Assembly (NCBI RefSeq): GCF_002259605.1
Contig: NZ_MWWR01000005.1
Location: 62,199-126,198, forward strand
Direction of reading: 5' to 3'
DNA length: 64,000 nucleotides
Source: Pseudoscardovia radai
Lineage (GTDB): Bacteria > Actinomycetota > Actinomycetes > Actinomycetales > Bifidobacteriaceae
Shown: one piece after another, positions 33,037 through 42,262 of the stretch
Numbering within the stretch: position 1 is the stretch's first letter
How the letters are laid out: each line of letters opens with the position of its first letter
Notes under the pieces: model-generated
Seen by the model: the letters and a program-made list of their open reading frames with translations, nothing else
The model's database searches: none
What the model was told of the DNA's origin: nothing
Position numbers and translations under genes: made by a program

Positions 33037-33915
33037 TCACTCGCCGGAGGATGCTGACGCGCTACCCGACGCGCTGGCGCTTGCCGAACTCGACGCCGAC
33101 GCCGAACCCGCCGACGAACCCGATGCCGCACTCGACGCGGACGACGCCTTGACGTACACGGTCATTTTCTGCGACTGCACGCCCGACACATCCTTGAGCT
33201 GCAGCTGCGCGTAATACGTGCCCGGCTTGACCAGCACCTGGCTCGGATCGGTCACGCACTCATCCGTCTGCTCGTCGGTCGTCCACGTCAGATCGCGGCG
33301 GTCCACGTCGGAGTTGCGCATGAGCAGGTAGATGGGATCGGCATCGCAAGCGCTCGAATCGTAGACCACGTCGCCCGTCGCGGCGCTCGTGATAACAAGC
33401 GCCTCCGAATCGCTCGCCGCGTTGGCGAGGCAGTTCTGCTTCGACGTATGCGTCAGCACCGCCGTGAAGGTGGCGCTCTGCCCCGAAGACACCACGATGC
33501 TCCCGTTCACATCGGAATCATCGGCCTGCCCCGACGCACTCGCCGACCCCGACGCACTCGCCGACGCCGACGCGGGTCCGGACTCGGACGCGCTCGCCGA
33601 CGCCGAGGAATCGCCGTCATCGGAGGCGAACGACAGCGTCACATCGTTCGACGTGCAATCGGGAATGCCCGCCGTCTTCCCTGTCGACAGCGAGGGGTCG
33701 GGCGACGGCACCGCCGACCGCGACACCGCGTGCGCATCGTCGTAATGGATGCGCTCGTTCACCGCGCCGCCGACCGCCGCGACGAAGCGGATATCGGATA
33801 TGACTACGAAAAGGACGATTGCCAGCGCCGCGATTGCTGCGATAAGCGCCACGATGCGCCGACGGCGATACATGCGCTCCTGTTCCGGTGTGCGTCGTGA
33901 TTTTCTCGTAGCCAT
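33037..33915 (-). CDS. Membrane-anchored Ser/Ala-rich secreted protein
   Basis: 292 residues: basic start, one membrane helix (about 22-41, IVALIAAIAALAIVLFVVIS), then an extracytoplasmic part with a Ser/Ala/Glu low-complexity stretch (about 105-140), a beta-rich domain with three or four cysteines (IPDCTSN, KQNCLAN, SSACDAD, TDECVTD), and a second Ser/Ala tail (from ~255). The four cysteines could form two disulfides outside the cell. Start at 33915 (MATRKSRR) is preferred over 33951 because the basic segment begins there; the ribosome binding site is weak. Convergent with radA. Function unknown. Confidence 0.7.
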   Translation of the reverse strand: MATRKSRRTPEQERMYRRRRIVALIAAIAALAIVLFVVISDIRFVAAVGGAVNERIHYDDAHAVSRSAVPSPDPSLSTGKTAGIPDCTSNDVTLSFASDDGDSSASASASESGPASASASASGSASASGQADDSDVNGSIVVSSGQSATFTAVLTHTSKQNCLANAASDSEALVITSAATGDVVYDSSACDADPIYLLMRNSDVDRRDLTWTTDEQTDECVTDPSQVLVKPGTYYAQLQLKDVSGVQSQKMTVYVKASSASSAASGSSAGSASASSSASASASGSASASSGE

Positions 33916-34025
33916 GTCACTCAGTCTATGGAATTGCCGCATATCCGTCATGCGGCGTGCACGAAAAGCTTACAATCCCCGCCGACTTTCCGCACCGCGC
34001 GATTCCACGATTCCTCTCTCTCCGT

Positions 34026-34107
34026 AACAATGTGATGGGAAACGGACAAAAAACACGCGATTGGCCCCGGAATTCCTCGATTTTTGTCCGCAAGCCATCA
34101 CATTGTT
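34026..34107. repeat. 82-nt nested inverted repeat
   Basis: Outer arms AACAATGTGATGG (34026-34038) and CCATCACATTGTT (34095-34107) are perfect over 13 bp; inner arms CGGACAAAAA (34043-34052) and TTTTTGTCCG (34081-34090) are perfect over 10 bp, each separated from the outer arms by four unpaired bases. The 28-base centre is not repeated. It lies between the divergent hypothetical gene (ends its start at 33915) and the FMN riboswitch, and has the same general design as the 73-nt elements near 13.3 and 14.4 kb. Confidence 0.85.
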
Positions 34108-34214
34108 CGAGGGAGGAGGGGCGGATCCCGCACGGCGTTCGCGACGGGTCGCGTTCGCGGTGGGAACGGGACGAAACACGCCGACGGGCGGCGTGGTAGT
34201 ATCTGGACTGTTGT

Positions 34215-34319
34215 TTCAGGGCGAGGTGAAATCCCTCACTGGCGGTACAGCCCGCGACCTGCGAAAGCAGCCGATCCGTTGAAATTACGGGGCCAACGGT
34301 TATAGTCCGGATGAAAGAA
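34215..34319 (+). ncRNA. FMN riboswitch (RFN element)
   Basis: The conserved blocks of the RFN element appear in order: an opening AGGGCGAGGTGAAATCCCTC, ACTGGCGGTACAGCCCGCGA, CCGATCCGTTGAAATTACGG, GGGCCAACGGTTATAGTCC and the closing GGATGAAAGAA. It ends 14 bases before the ribU start. FMN binding is expected to repress translation or transcription of riboflavin-uptake genes. A TAGTAT at 34196-34201 may be the promoter -10 box. Confidence 0.95.
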
Positions 34320-34332
34320 ACGAGGTTCCCGT

Positions 34333-35004
34333 ATGGGAGTGTCTCAGCATACCCAAAATCCGACCGATCAGTCGAACTCCGCGAATTCCGCAAGCACTGC
34401 AAAAACCGCAAACCCCGGGAAAACCACAGACACCGCACGCGTCACTCCGCATTCCCACTCCACCACCGGCTCCGGCACCTGGTCCACGCGCCGCATTGCG
34501 GTCTATGCGCTGTTCGTCGCCGTGGCGCTGGCACTGTCGTTCATCTCCGTGCCGCTGATGCCCGCCGCACCGTTCCTCCAGTACGATCCCTCCGGCATCA
34601 TCGCGCTGATCGCCGGCTTCGCATTCGGTCCGTCCGCCGCAGCCATCGTCACCGTGCTCACGTGGCTGCCGCATCTGTTCACGAACCCCTTCGGCGCAAT
34701 CATGGCGATTCTCGTCACCGGCGGCGCCTCCATCCCCGCGGCCATCGTCTACAAGCGCCACAGAGCCTTCACAGGCGCCGTCATCGGCCTGCTTCTGGGC
34801 GACGTCATCGCCATCGCGCTGGCAATCGTGGGCAATCTCATCATCACGCCGCTGTACTCCCCCGGCATCACCGTGGCTGACGTCATCGGCATGATCGTGC
34901 CGTTCCTGCTGCCGTTCAACCTGCTCAAGATGGCGATCAACACCATCGTGACCATCGCCGCGTACAAGCCGTGCTCCCTGCTGCTGAAGAGGACGGATGC
35001 CTGA
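34333..35004 (+). CDS. ribU: Riboflavin-specific ECF transporter S component
   Basis: Substrate-binding membrane subunit of an energy-coupling-factor transporter. 223 residues: a ~50-residue hydrophilic Ser/Thr/Asn start, then five or six membrane helices (VYALFVAVALALSFISVPL, IIALIAGFAFGP, ILVTGGASIPAAIVYKR, VIGLLLGDVIAIALAIVGN and the C-terminal pair). The FLQYDPSGI and FGP-x-x-A motifs are typical of RibU. The FMN riboswitch directly upstream makes the substrate assignment strong. It overlaps the following ECF gene by eight bases, indicating translational coupling. Confidence 0.92.
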   Translation: MGVSQHTQNPTDQSNSANSASTAKTANPGKTTDTARVTPHSHSTTGSGTWSTRRIAVYALFVAVALALSFISVPLMPAAPFLQYDPSGIIALIAGFAFGPSAAAIVTVLTWLPHLFTNPFGAIMAILVTGGASIPAAIVYKRHRAFTGAVIGLLLGDVIAIALAIVGNLIITPLYSPGITVADVIGMIVPFLLPFNLLKMAINTIVTIAAYKPCSLLLKRTDA

Positions 35005-37510
35005 TTCCCCGACCATCGAGAGCCGCCTTGCCGAAGGCCCCGCCTCCCAAGGCCCCGCCACAAGCAGCTCCGCCGAAGGCCCCGCATCCGAAAGCCCGGT
35101 GCTCGCGCGCCTCGACGACGTGAGCTTCCTCTATGGCCGCACGACGGCGCTTGACGGCGTCTCGCTGACGATTCGCGCCGGCGAATACATAGCGATCGTC
35201 GGCCGCAACGGCTCGGGCAAAAGCACGCTCGGGCGGGTGCTGAGCGGCCTCGTGGCGCCCGACGACGGGCGGGTGGAGCTGATGGGCCGCGAGGTCTATT
35301 CCGGCGTGTCGGGGGCGGTGTCGGCGGAAAAACACGATTCTCTCGCCGGCTCACCCCCCGCCCAGACCGACGCGAATGCCGCGGAATACCGCGCGGCACG
35401 ACGCGACATCGGGCTCGTGCTGCAGAACCCCGCCGACCAGATCGTCACGACGGTGGTGGAGGACGACGTGGCCTTCGGTCCGGAGAATCTGGGCCTGGAG
35501 CCCGACGTCATCACCGGGCGCGTACGCGAGGCCCTCGAGGCCGTGGATATGACGCGGTTCGCGCAGGCCGACCCCGACCGCCTGTCAGGCGGCCAGCAGC
35601 AGCGCGTCGCCATCGCCGGCGCGCTCGCCATGCACCCGCGTCTGCTTATCCTCGACGAACCGACCGCCATGCTCGACGCCACCGGCCGCGACGACGTCAT
35701 GCGCGCCATCGACGCGGCGCACCGCGGCGGCACCGCCATCGTGCATATCACGCATATGCCGGAGCAGGCCGCGCGCGCCTCGCGCGTCATCGAACTGCGC
35801 GACGGACGCATCGTGTATGACGGCCCCAGCGCCGCCTCGCCGTTCTGCGCCGCGCCAAGGCACCACGATTCCCCCGCCGCGAGCGCCGACACGCAGGTCG
35901 GCACACACAACACCGCCCCCGACACCTCCAGCACCGCCGACGCCTTCCGCGTGGAGAACGCCTCCTACCGCTACCGCGACGCGGCCACCGACTCCTGGGC
36001 CCTGCGCCATGTGTCGCTGACCGTGCGGCGCGGCGAATTCGTGGCGCTGACCGGCCGCAACGGCATGGGAAAGTCCACGCTCGCCACTCTTCTGTGCGGC
36101 GTGGACGCGCCCACCGAGGGAACAGTCCGCGTATTTGGCACGCCCACGGCGACTGCACGGCAGCGCCGGAGCCTGCGCGGGCGCGTGGGATACGTCATGC
36201 AGCATCCGGAGCGCCAGCTGTTCGCCGAACACGTGGAGGACGATATCGCCTTCGGCCCCTCGTCCCTCGGGCTTCCCACAAGCGAGGTGCGCCGGCGCGT
36301 ACAGGCGGCGATGGACCTTCTGGGCATCGCGCATCTGGCCAACCGCGTGCCGTGGGAGCTGTCGGGCGGGCAGCAGCGACTCGTGGCGATCGCGGGCGTC
36401 GTGGCCATGGAGCCCGAGGCCATCGTGCTCGACGAGCCGACGGCGGGCCTCGACCTCGAGGCGGCCGCCCGCGTGCTCGATGCGCTGCGGGCGCTTCATG
36501 CCGAGGGGCGCACGATTGTGATGATCACGCATGGCGACACCTCGGCCGCCTCGCGCACGATCCGCCTGGGCGAGTGTACGGAAACCGACACCCGCGCCGG
36601 CGATGCCCGCACTACCGACGCCCGCACAACCAACGCCCGCACAACCAACGCCCGCACAACCGACGACGGCATCGCGGACGCAACGACGCCATCGTCCGCC
36701 GACGCCCCACACCGCACCCCCGCACAAAACCGCGCCCCTCTCGCACGCCTCGACCCGCGCGCGCTGATCATCGGCACGCTTGTGGGCATGGTGGGCATGT
36801 TCTTCGTCGCCACCCCGCTGCAACTGCTGTGGGCGTTCCTCGGCGTATGCGCCGTGGTGGCGCTGAGCCCGCGCAGCCTGCGCGGAACGCTGCGCAACTG
36901 CCACGGCATGCTCGCCAGCGTGCTTGTACTGGGACTGCTCAACGTATTCTTCGTGCGCTCCGGCACGCCGCTGGCGCATATCGGCTCGCTGCCGATCACG
37001 GACGAGGGCATGAGAAACGCCGTCATCTACTCGCTGCGCTTCGTGTTCGTGCTCGTGCTGGGCCTGGCGATGACGGCATGCACCACTCCGACGAAGCTCA
37101 CCGACGCGGGCGCGGCGATGCTCTCGCCCCTGTCCCGGCTCGGCGTGCATGTGGACGAGATCAGTCTCGTCATGTCTCTGGCGCTGCGCTTCATGCCCGT
37201 CATGGGCGCGGAGCTGCGCACGCTGAGCATCGCGCAGGCCACGCGCGGCGGCGACGTGGCGAGCGGATCGCCGGCGAAACGCTGCCGCGCGGTGATGGCG
37301 CTTATCGTGCCCATGTGCGCGGCGGCGCTGCGCCACGCAGAGATGCTGGGAACGGCGCTGGACGCGCGATGCTACGAGGGCGGCGCGCACCGCACGCACT
37401 GGCATCGCTCGCGCTGGGGAATCCACGATGCCATCGCCCTTCTCGCCGTCGCCGGCTGGATGACGGCGCTGCTGCTTCTCCCCCGCCTCGTCACGATTCT
37501 CGCAGCCTGA
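34997..37510 (+). CDS. Single-chain ECF transporter energising module (EcfA-EcfA-EcfT fusion)
   Basis: An 837-residue protein that combines parts usually encoded by three genes. Domain 1 (about 35-290) is an ABC ATPase with Walker A GRNGSGKST at 69-77, signature LSGGQQQ and Walker B LLILDEPTAMLD. Domain 2 (about 315-535) is a second ATPase: GRNGMGKST, LSGGQQR, AIVLDEPTAGLD. A ~50-residue linker with 15-bp tandem repeats (ARTTN/D units, about 36604-36664) leads to the EcfT membrane domain (about 585-837), with several helices and the coupling motif SIAQATRGGD. It overlaps ribU by eight bases, so it most likely serves RibU; it may also energise other S components. Confidence 0.92.
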   Translation: MPDSPTIESRLAEGPASQGPATSSSAEGPASESPVLARLDDVSFLYGRTTALDGVSLTIRAGEYIAIVGRNGSGKSTLGRVLSGLVAPDDGRVELMGREVYSGVSGAVSAEKHDSLAGSPPAQTDANAAEYRAARRDIGLVLQNPADQIVTTVVEDDVAFGPENLGLEPDVITGRVREALEAVDMTRFAQADPDRLSGGQQQRVAIAGALAMHPRLLILDEPTAMLDATGRDDVMRAIDAAHRGGTAIVHITHMPEQAARASRVIELRDGRIVYDGPSAASPFCAAPRHHDSPAASADTQVGTHNTAPDTSSTADAFRVENASYRYRDAATDSWALRHVSLTVRRGEFVALTGRNGMGKSTLATLLCGVDAPTEGTVRVFGTPTATARQRRSLRGRVGYVMQHPERQLFAEHVEDDIAFGPSSLGLPTSEVRRRVQAAMDLLGIAHLANRVPWELSGGQQRLVAIAGVVAMEPEAIVLDEPTAGLDLEAAARVLDALRALHAEGRTIVMITHGDTSAASRTIRLGECTETDTRAGDARTTDARTTNARTTNARTTDDGIADATTPSSADAPHRTPAQNRAPLARLDPRALIIGTLVGMVGMFFVATPLQLLWAFLGVCAVVALSPRSLRGTLRNCHGMLASVLVLGLLNVFFVRSGTPLAHIGSLPITDEGMRNAVIYSLRFVFVLVLGLAMTACTTPTKLTDAGAAMLSPLSRLGVHVDEISLVMSLALRFMPVMGAELRTLSIAQATRGGDVASGSPAKRCRAVMALIVPMCAAALRHAEMLGTALDARCYEGGAHRTHWHRSRWGIHDAIALLAVAGWMTALLLLPRLVTILAA

Positions 37511-37556
37511 CGCAGCGGCGCGAGGACATGCCACGATTCCCCCCAACAACAGCATT

Positions 37557-37586
37557 CGGCCCGGACGCCATGAGACGCCCGGGCCG
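37557..37586. terminator. Bidirectional hairpin between convergent ECF and mutY genes
   Basis: CGGCCCGGACG (37557-37567) pairs with CGCCCGGGCCG (37576-37586) with one mismatch and an 8-base loop. It lies 46 bases after the ECF stop and 15 bases before the end of mutY. U tracts are weak. Confidence 0.5.
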
Positions 37587-37601
37587 TATTCCGTTTCCGG
37601 C

Positions 37602-38600
37602 TCACCCCTCGGGCAGACGCACCCCATGGTCGGCGCCGATCACGATCAGCCCGTCGTCATCCAGCGACGCAAGGCAGGCGTCGAGCTGCGCGCGGTCCTT
37701 CCACAGGCCGCGCACCGTGGCATAGGGCAGAACCGCTCCGGGCCCCGCCTGGCGCAGGGCGTTGAGCACGATGCCGCGCACCTGCCGGTCGGTGCCGGCG
37801 AAGCGCTGACGCGGGCGCGTGCGCCGCTGCCCCAGCCCCGGATACCCCGCGGCGCGGAACGCGCAGATATCCGCCACCGGGCAGTCCGCGCATGCCGGCG
37901 ACGACGCAGTACACGCCACGGCGCCCAGCTCCATCACCGCCTCGTTCCACACAACCGAGGCGGAGGCATCGTCGGGAAGGCAGGCCTGCGCCAGCCTGCG
38001 GTCCGCCGCCGTCGTGGAGCCGCCCAGCGACTCGACGCCGCACATCGCGCGCTGCAGCACGCGCCGTATATTCGTGTCGATCACCGCCACGCGCCGCCCG
38101 AAGGCGAAGCTCAGAACCGCGCTCGCCGTGTAATCGCCCACGCCGGGCAGCGCCACGAGCTCGTCGTAAGTGCGCGGCAGGTCGCCGTCATAGCGGTCGC
38201 GCACCTGGATGGCGCATTCGCGCAGGCGCAGCGCACGTCGCGGGTACCCCAGCGACCCCCATGCCGTGATGACCTCGGCCGGGGTGGCGTCCGCGAGCGC
38301 GGCGGGCGTGGGCCAGCGGTCCATCCAAGCCGTCCAGAACGGCAGGACGCGGGCCATGGGCGTCTGCTGGCTCATGACCTCCGAGAGCAGCACGCCCCAC
38401 GGGGTGGTGCGTCCGAAGCGCCACGGAAAGTCGCGCGCGGAGGCGTCCCACCAGGCCGTGAGCGGGGCGCGGCAGGCGCGGGCGCGCGAGACGGCGGCGC
38501 CATCGGACGCGGCGGCCGCGTGCGTGTCCGCGTGTGTATCCACGATGGCGCCATCATGCGCATCGTGCCGTCCGTGCGAGGGAGCATGGGTGTCTGTCAT
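37602..38600 (-). CDS. mutY: A/G-specific adenine glycosylase
   Basis: Removes adenine mispaired with 8-oxoguanine. 332 residues: a ~45-residue His/Asp/Ala-rich start, then the helix-hairpin-helix glycosylase core with catalytic Glu in LLSEVMSQQT, the hairpin LPGVGDYTASAVLSFAFG, catalytic Asp in VAVIDTNIRRVL, and the iron-sulfur cluster loop C-x6-C-x2-C-x5-C (ACTASSPACADCPVADIC). The C-terminal part is short and lacks a full NUDIX-like domain, as is usual in actinobacteria. Its start codon nearly touches the divergent trmL region, so the promoters must overlap coding sequence. Confidence 0.92.
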   Translation of the reverse strand: MTDTHAPSHGRHDAHDGAIVDTHADTHAAAASDGAAVSRARACRAPLTAWWDASARDFPWRFGRTTPWGVLLSEVMSQQTPMARVLPFWTAWMDRWPTPAALADATPAEVITAWGSLGYPRRALRLRECAIQVRDRYDGDLPRTYDELVALPGVGDYTASAVLSFAFGRRVAVIDTNIRRVLQRAMCGVESLGGSTTAADRRLAQACLPDDASASVVWNEAVMELGAVACTASSPACADCPVADICAFRAAGYPGLGQRRTRPRQRFAGTDRQVRGIVLNALRQAGPGAVLPYATVRGLWKDRAQLDACLASLDDDGLIVIGADHGVRLPEG

Positions 38601-38619
38601 GGTTTTTATTGTGTCTCAT

Positions 38620-39321
38620 ATGACTGAAAATGGCGACATGACAGGCCGGACGGCGCAGACGGAGACGAAGGACGCGGCGCAGGCGGAGAAGAAAGTCGAG
38701 GCGATGTTCGAATACGGGTACCGCAAGTCGAACTACGGCCCCGACGAGCTCGTGACCGACGCGCACGGCAACCCGATCACGGTGGCCGACGCGATGATCT
38801 CGATCCAGGAGGCGGCGGCAGCGCCGACCTCGACGCCGCATCTGTGCTTCTACTCCCCGCGCATCCCCGGCAACACGGGCTCCGCCATCCGCCTGTGCGC
38901 CATGACGGGCACGATTCTGCACCTCATCGAGCCCATCGGATTCAATTTCAAAGACACGAAGCTGCGCCGCGCGGGCCTCGACTACCACGACATGGCGCAT
39001 GTGGTGATCCATCCGGATTTCCAGAGCCTCGTCGACAGCATGCCGAACTCGCGCATCATCGCGTTCACCGAGAAGGGCTCGAAGCTGTACACCGAGGTCG
39101 AGTACCGGCCCGACGACATCCTCCTGTTCGGGCCGGAGCCGGGCAACGTGCCCGAGCCGCATGACGTGATGTTCGGCCCACATGTGGCCGAGCAGGTGCG
39201 CCTTCCCATGCGTCCCGTCACAAACGCCCTGCACAGGAAGCGCGACATGAACCTCGCCAACTGCGCGGCCATCGCCACCTACGAGGCGTGGCGGCAGATG
39301 GGCTTCGCCGGCGGCGAGTGA
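38620..39321 (+). CDS. trmL: tRNA (cytidine(34)-2'-O)-methyltransferase, SPOUT family
   Basis: Methylates the wobble ribose of certain tRNA-Leu species using S-adenosylmethionine. The SPOUT core starts around residue 68 (TPHLCFYSPRIPGNTGSAIRLCAMTG) and holds HLIEPIGFNFKDTKLRRAGLDYHD, LLFGPEPGNVP and a C-terminal LANCAAIATYEAWRQMGF knot. The family has serine/leucine in place of some motif-2 residues but all landmarks are there. The ~65-residue N-terminal extension is unusual, and the start is uncertain: ATGs at 38620, 38638 and 38701-38703 are possible and none has a good ribosome binding site. Confidence 0.88.
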   Translation: MTENGDMTGRTAQTETKDAAQAEKKVEAMFEYGYRKSNYGPDELVTDAHGNPITVADAMISIQEAAAAPTSTPHLCFYSPRIPGNTGSAIRLCAMTGTILHLIEPIGFNFKDTKLRRAGLDYHDMAHVVIHPDFQSLVDSMPNSRIIAFTEKGSKLYTEVEYRPDDILLFGPEPGNVPEPHDVMFGPHVAEQVRLPMRPVTNALHRKRDMNLANCAAIATYEAWRQMGFAGGE

Positions 39322-39472
39322 CACGCCCTGCCCGTCGCACCGACGCGGCCGGAAACACCGTCCGGCCGCGACCCGGCCGTGCAGGCCCCGAATGAGGCCC
39401 CGTGCCGATATACTGTCTTCAGCGTCTCTTTGCAAGCCTCGCATAACCTCGCATAAAGATTCAGGAGTTTCC

Positions 39473-39745
39473 ATGAACAAGGCAATCATCACCGTGGTGG
39501 GCCAGGATACCGTCGGCATCATCGCGCGCGTCTGCACGTACCTGTCCGACCACAGCATCAACGTCCTCGACATCTCGCAGACCATCATCGACGGCTTCTT
39601 CAACATGATGATGATCGTGGACTACACGAACTCCACCGCGGACTTCGAGGATGTCGTGAACGACCTGGACAAGCTCGGCGAGCAGATCGGCGTGCGCATC
39701 CGCTGCCAGCGCGAGGAGATCTTCACCCGCATGCACCGCGTCTAG
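39473..39745 (+). CDS. ACT domain protein, UPF0237 family
   Basis: A 90-residue single ACT domain ([21 protein letters not shown] ... [21 protein letters not shown]). In firmicutes and actinobacteria this small protein is nearly always next to the UPF0210 gene, as here (55 bases apart), and is presumed to sense a small-molecule ligand for it; both roles are unproven. CAGGAG lies seven bases before the ATG. Confidence 0.9.
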   Translation: MNKAIITVVGQDTVGIIARVCTYLSDHSINVLDISQTIIDGFFNMMMIVDYTNSTADFEDVVNDLDKLGEQIGVRIRCQREEIFTRMHRV

Positions 39746-39800
39746 GACGACGCCGGGACCACAGCCGCACCCATATTTCTCGCATACGAAGGATTACCTC

Positions 39801-41165
39801 ATGCTGAATATCATGGAGGTCCACGAGACCAACAAGATGATCGAGCAGGAGCAGCTCGACGTCCGCACGATCACGATGGGCATCAGCCTGCTCGATTGCG
39901 CGACGAACGATGTCGACACCACCTGCAGCAACATCTACCGCAAGATCACGAACTACGCGAAGAACCTCGTGGCCACGGGCCGCGACATCGAACGCGACTT
40001 CGGCATCCCGATCGTCAACAAGCGCATCACCGTCACCCCGATCGCCCTCGTCGGCGCCAGCTGCTGCAAGACCACCGACGACTTCGTGAAGATCGCCCAC
40101 GCGCTCGACAAGGCCGCGAAGGAGGTCGGCGTCGACCTCATCGGCGGCTACTCCGCACTGGTGAGCAAGGGCATGACGCCCGCGGAGAAGCTGCTCATCG
40201 AATCCATCCCACAGGCGCTGACGGAAACCGACATCGTGTGCTCCTCCGTCAACGTGGGCTCCACCAAAACCGGCATCGACATGGATGCCGTGAAGATGAT
40301 CGGCGAGGTCATCAAGCAGACGTCCATCAACACCGCCGACCACGACAGCTACGGCTGCGTGAAGTTCGTGGTGTTCTGCAACGCCCCGGACGACAACCCG
40401 TTCATGGCGGGCGGCTTCCACGGCGTCACCGAGGGCGACGTGGTCATCAACGTGGGTGTGTCGGGCCCGGGCGTGGTGTCGCGCGCCCTCGACGAGGCCC
40501 GAGGCAAGGACTTCGAGTTCCTGTGCGAGACCATCAAGCGCACGGCGTTCAAGATCACGCGCGTCGGCCAGCTCGTGGCGCAGGAGGCGTCGCGTCGTCT
40601 CGGCGTGCCGTTCGGCATCATCGACCTGTCGCTGGCCCCGACGCCCGCGCCGCACGATTCCATCGGCGAGATCCTCGAGAAATGCGGCATCGAGCAGGTC
40701 GGCGCCCCCGGCACCACCGCGGCCCTGGCCATGCTCAACGACCAGGTGAAGAAGGGCGGCATCATGGCGTCCTCCTATGTGGGCGGCCTGTCCGGCGCGT
40801 TCATCCCGGTGTCCGAGGATGCCACGATGATCGAGGCCGCGCGTTCCGGCTGCCTCAAGATCGAGAAGCTCGAGGCCATGACGTGCGTGTGCTCCGTGGG
40901 CCTCGACATGATCGCGATCCCCGGCGACACGACGGCCGCGACGATTTCCGGCATCATCGCCGACGAAGCGGCCATCGGCATGGTCAACCAGAAGACGACC
41001 GCCGTGCGCGTCATCCCGGTGGCAGGCAAGGGCGTGGGCGACGAAGCCGAGTTCGGCGGCCTCATGGGCTATGCGCCGATTATTCCGGTGAACACCGTGA
41101 GCTGCGAGGAATTCATCAGCCGCGGCGGACGCATCCCGGCCCCGATCCACTCCTTCAAGAACTAA
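39801..41165 (+). CDS. UPF0210 (PFL-like, DUF711) family protein
   Basis: 454 residues, the standard length for the family. Conserved segments: an N-terminal [50 protein letters not shown]; a Gly-rich [22 protein letters not shown][10 protein letters not shown]; and a C-terminal [18 protein letters not shown]. The fold is related to glycyl-radical/PFL-type barrels, but no glycyl-radical loop is present and no reaction is established. Co-transcribed with the ACT protein upstream. A GC-rich hairpin follows. Confidence 0.9.
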   Translation: MLNIMEVHETNKMIEQEQLDVRTITMGISLLDCATNDVDTTCSNIYRKITNYAKNLVATGRDIERDFGIPIVNKRITVTPIALVGASCCKTTDDFVKIAHALDKAAKEVGVDLIGGYSALVSKGMTPAEKLLIESIPQALTETDIVCSSVNVGSTKTGIDMDAVKMIGEVIKQTSINTADHDSYGCVKFVVFCNAPDDNPFMAGGFHGVTEGDVVINVGVSGPGVVSRALDEARGKDFEFLCETIKRTAFKITRVGQLVAQEASRRLGVPFGIIDLSLAPTPAPHDSIGEILEKCGIEQVGAPGTTAALAMLNDQVKKGGIMASSYVGGLSGAFIPVSEDATMIEAARSGCLKIEKLEAMTCVCSVGLDMIAIPGDTTAATISGIIADEAAIGMVNQKTTAVRVIPVAGKGVGDEAEFGGLMGYAPIIPVNTVSCEEFISRGGRIPAPIHSFKN

Positions 41166-41214
41166 CCAAGAACTAACCGGGCGTGTCGCCTTCGCGGTGC
41201 CGCCCGTCGTCCCG

Positions 41215-41258
41215 CGGCCCGCGCCCTTCCCCACCGCACGGTGGAAGGGCGCGGGCCG
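41215..41258 (+). terminator. Very GC-rich hairpin after the UPF0210 gene
   Basis: CGGCCCGCGCCCTTCC (41215-41230) pairs perfectly with GGAAGGGCGCGGGCCG (41243-41258); the 12-base interior can pair further. No U tract follows. Confidence 0.55.
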
Positions 41259-41355
41259 TCGCGCGGAATCGTGAGGAAACGCCCATCGTGTTCGTTTCTT
41301 AGCGATTCCTGTCACCTTCTAATCGATTTTCCCATGGTTACGTGCGGAACTATGT

Positions 41356-41361
41356 CATAAT
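41356..41361 (+). promoter_or_regulatory. -10 box of a probably leaderless deoR-family transcript
   Basis: CATAAT lies six bases before the ATG at 41368, so transcription would begin at or next to the start codon. There is no ribosome binding site. Leaderless mRNAs are common in actinobacteria. Confidence 0.45.
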
Positions 41362-41367
41362 ATTGTC

Positions 41368-42141
41368 ATGATTTCATCCCAGAGGCAGCAATACATTCTG
41401 CGCAGGCTGCGAACCCACGGCACGGTCAGATGCGTCGACCTTGCCGAGGATCTGGATGTCTCCCCGATGACCATTCGCCGCGACATCGCGGCGCTCGAAG
41501 ACAAGGGCCTGCTCAAGCGCGTCCACGGCGGCGCCGTGACGACGAGCACCCTGATGTCCGAACCGCTTTTCGCCGCGAAGTCCCAGAACGAGACCGGCGA
41601 CAAGGAAGCCATCGCCAAGGCCGCGGTCGACCTCGTGTCCCCCGGCGACGTCATCGGAATCGGCGGCGGCTCGACCACCTATATGTTCGCGCAGTACCTT
41701 TTCGAATCCGACAAATCCGCGGGCATCACCGTGCTGACGAACTCCCTGCCCGTCGCCGACCTCGTGGAAGGGCTCGAGAACCGCGACGTCGAGGTCATCG
41801 TGACCGGAGGCGTGACGACGCGCTTCAAGTCGCTTATCGGACCCATCGCGAACAACGTCATCTCCTCGCTGCGCGTCAACAAACTGTTCCTCGGGGCGCA
41901 CGCCGTGTCGCTGCCGCGCGGCTTTCTCACCCCGAATTCGCTGGAGTCCAGCACCAATGCCGCGTTCCTCTCCATCGCGGACCACGCCATCGTGCTCGCC
42001 GACCACACCAAGTGGACGAATACCTCGCTGTCCCTGTTCGCCGGTTTCGACGATGTCGAGACGATTATCACCGACGCGGGGCTGCCCCAGGAGTCGCTCG
42101 ACGCCACCCGCGCGCTTGTTCCCAATGTCATTGTGAGCTAG
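41368..42141 (+). CDS. DeoR-family transcriptional regulator
   Basis: 257 residues. N-terminal winged helix (RQQYILRRLRTHGTVRCVDLAEDLDVSPMTIRRDIAALEDKGLLKRVHGGA), then the DeoR effector domain (about 75-250) with GDVIGIGGGSTTYMFAQYL, ITVLTNSLPVADLVEGL and LADHTKWTNTSLSLFA. Effector is probably a phosphorylated sugar, as in other family members; the target is unknown. No sugar operon is adjacent. The gene seems to have a leaderless promoter. Confidence 0.92.
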   Translation: MISSQRQQYILRRLRTHGTVRCVDLAEDLDVSPMTIRRDIAALEDKGLLKRVHGGAVTTSTLMSEPLFAAKSQNETGDKEAIAKAAVDLVSPGDVIGIGGGSTTYMFAQYLFESDKSAGITVLTNSLPVADLVEGLENRDVEVIVTGGVTTRFKSLIGPIANNVISSLRVNKLFLGAHAVSLPRGFLTPNSLESSTNAAFLSIADHAIVLADHTKWTNTSLSLFAGFDDVETIITDAGLPQESLDATRALVPNVIVS

Positions 42142-42262
42142 GCGCGTCGCAAGTCAGGACGCCGTCGTTCTGCAGCGCCGTCGTGTCACAACGCCATCGT
42201 GTCGGCGGCACGACGGCGCCATCGTATTCCCCTTCCCCTCACGCCTCACAAAGCATGGCGCA

